Assembly (NCBI GenBank): GCA_039621445.1
Contig: CP154955.1
Span: 41,176,426-41,240,425 of the forward strand
Origin: Euglena gracilis
Lineage: Eukaryota > Euglenida > Euglenophyceae > Euglenales
DNA: 64,000 nucleotides
Direction: 5' to 3'
Under the pieces are notes generated by a model that did no database searches, was not told the DNA's origin, and saw only the letters and a program-made list of their open reading frames with translations. Below, one piece after another: positions 62,740 through 64,000 of the stretch (its first letter is position 1; the number at the start of each line of letters is the position of its first letter). Made by a program: the position numbers and the translations under genes.

Positions 62740-64000
62740 CTGGGGTTGGCTGGGGGGGGGGGTTGATTTGGGCTTTGGTTGGGGTTGTTCGGGCTTCTTT
62801 TTCCGAACCCGGTGGGGTGACTTGTGCTACGGGGTGCCTCGCACAAAGCATATGCACCCCCCTACCCCCCCCCGAAGGGTCAATTTTGGGTCCTGGTGCC
62901 TGCAACCAAGCCAATTTCCTCGAAAACAGCCATTTTTGGGCCCCTGGCGCCTTTGGCACCGGGAGGGGCGTGTGTGTCCTGGCACTACCCACCCCTGATG
63001 CCGACCCCACCTCCGGGGTCGAAAAATGCCAAACCCCCTGCCTGCCTAGAGCACCCCCCAGGGTGGGTGCTATGGGGGTTGCAGACTTCCTTAAACAGAA
63101 GCCTGGTTGGGAGAAGGAGGTCTGGCCCGCCACAAGCCAGCCAGTATTGCCAGCGCGCTCCCCAAGTCAGGACGGCTGAGTTTTGGCCAGGCTTCCCACC
63201 TCTGATGGTGTCAAAAATGCCTCTGTCCTCCCCTGGCTGCCCAAAGTCGCACCAGCCACCCCCCCCCCCCCGGAGGTCACCTTCCATGAAAAGAAAGCCC
63301 GTTTCCATTGCCCACCAGCCGTGGCTGGGTCTGGTGTATATCAACTTTTCAACTTTTCATACTCGAAAAAAACCTGCACTTTATGCCAAGAAGTGGATGT
63401 TGACTTCCCTTTTCACAGCCTCATACAGATCAAAATTGTTTGAAATCCATGTGTTTCTGCTCTTTCGTGCAACCTATCGTGAGCCACTTTTGTAGTTTGA
63501 CACAATGAGCAGCTCATTGAGAAAGGATTGGCAGGCACAAAGGGCTCAGCAAACCATTTCCCTGGGTGAAAAAAATAATATCCCGGGGTGTATTGAGGGG
63601 GTTTGATTCGGCATTTTGTTTTGAAATCCCGAGGGAGGGGCTTCTGTTAAGGGGCTGCTTTCTATTTGAAAGTCCCGGCCCAAAGGGGGGGGGTGCTATT
63701 TTGGGGGGAGGGTATTAACGCCTGGAAATTTTGAAGTCCAAAAAAACAGAAATGGGAAAAGGGCTGGAAAAAAGGGCGCACTCAAAACTCAAAAAGCTTT
63801 CGACCTCCTCCTGCTTCGCACAGAACCAGAACAGAAAGTTTCGGTCACATGTTCACAATCATAAAAATCTACAAAAAAAAGGACCAGTTTAAAAGTGCGA
63901 CCCCTGGATTGTCCCTTGCAACGCTTGGTAGCAACACGTGCAAAATTCTTGGCGGGGGTGTTAACTCCTCGGTCGAAGTCGGACCCTTGGGGGGGGGGGG
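62740..64000. other. Intron-like sequence upstream of IFT140 exon 1
   Basis: No exon was found on either strand. It contains poly-C/G palindromes, a GGCGCCTTTGGCACC hairpin near 62948 and the edge repeats. The missing N-terminal exons of IFT140 must lie further right. Confidence 0.6.
63590..64000. repeat. Poly-G-rich inverted-repeat fragments at the window edge
   Basis: Contains GGTATTAACGCC, CGGCCCAAAGGGGGG and GTCGAAGTCGGACCC phrases like element 5. Cut by the window end. Confidence 0.45.

Overview
The window is nuclear DNA of a flagellated single-celled eukaryote, most likely a euglenid close to Euglena. The gene that can be read is cut into about 30 short, GC-rich exons. Most of its introns have GT-AG ends. 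At least three do not: their ends pair with each other, with CAG at +4 to +6 and CTG at -8 to -6, which is the signature described for euglenid nonconventional introns. The rest is long introns, homopolymer runs, microsatellites and transposable elements. Nothing looks bacterial, viral or organellar.

Region 1 (1-10 kb): several minus-strand segments read like exons of unrecognised, proline-rich or helical proteins (about 0.4-4.6 kb). They are followed by a 55-bp minisatellite, a 1.35-kb GT-rich microsatellite and T-rich DNA. Region 2 (10.1-12.2 kb): a Gag-like reading frame lies between direct copies of a segment resembling a DIRS end. Region 3 (12.57-21.82 kb): two DIRS-type (tyrosine recombinase) retrotransposons stand in the same orientation, 130 bp apart. 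Each has inverted terminal repeats and an internal complementary region, and encodes Gag, reverse transcriptase, RNase H, an adenine-methyltransferase-like domain and a tyrosine recombinase. Each copy carries one different frameshift.

Region 4 (23.6-62.7 kb): one large minus-strand gene encodes IFT140, the retrograde intraflagellar transport (IFT-A) subunit. I could place 30 exons, giving about 1,150 residues: the end of the WD40 part, the TPR-like solenoid and the true stop codon at 23596. The first roughly 300 residues lie beyond the right edge. Reading phase closes at nearly every junction, which makes the model strong although it was built by eye. The exon comparisons use my memory of human IFT140.

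The IFT140 introns are full of small inverted-repeat elements. One family has hAT-like features: ends beginning CA, and 8-bp target duplications at four copies. Another has ends of the form TAACCCCCC...GGGGGGTTA, and each copy repeats its own short word inside. The last intron (6 kb) holds a 2.5-kb palindromic foldback element. From 62.74 kb to the right edge I see only intron-like sequence.
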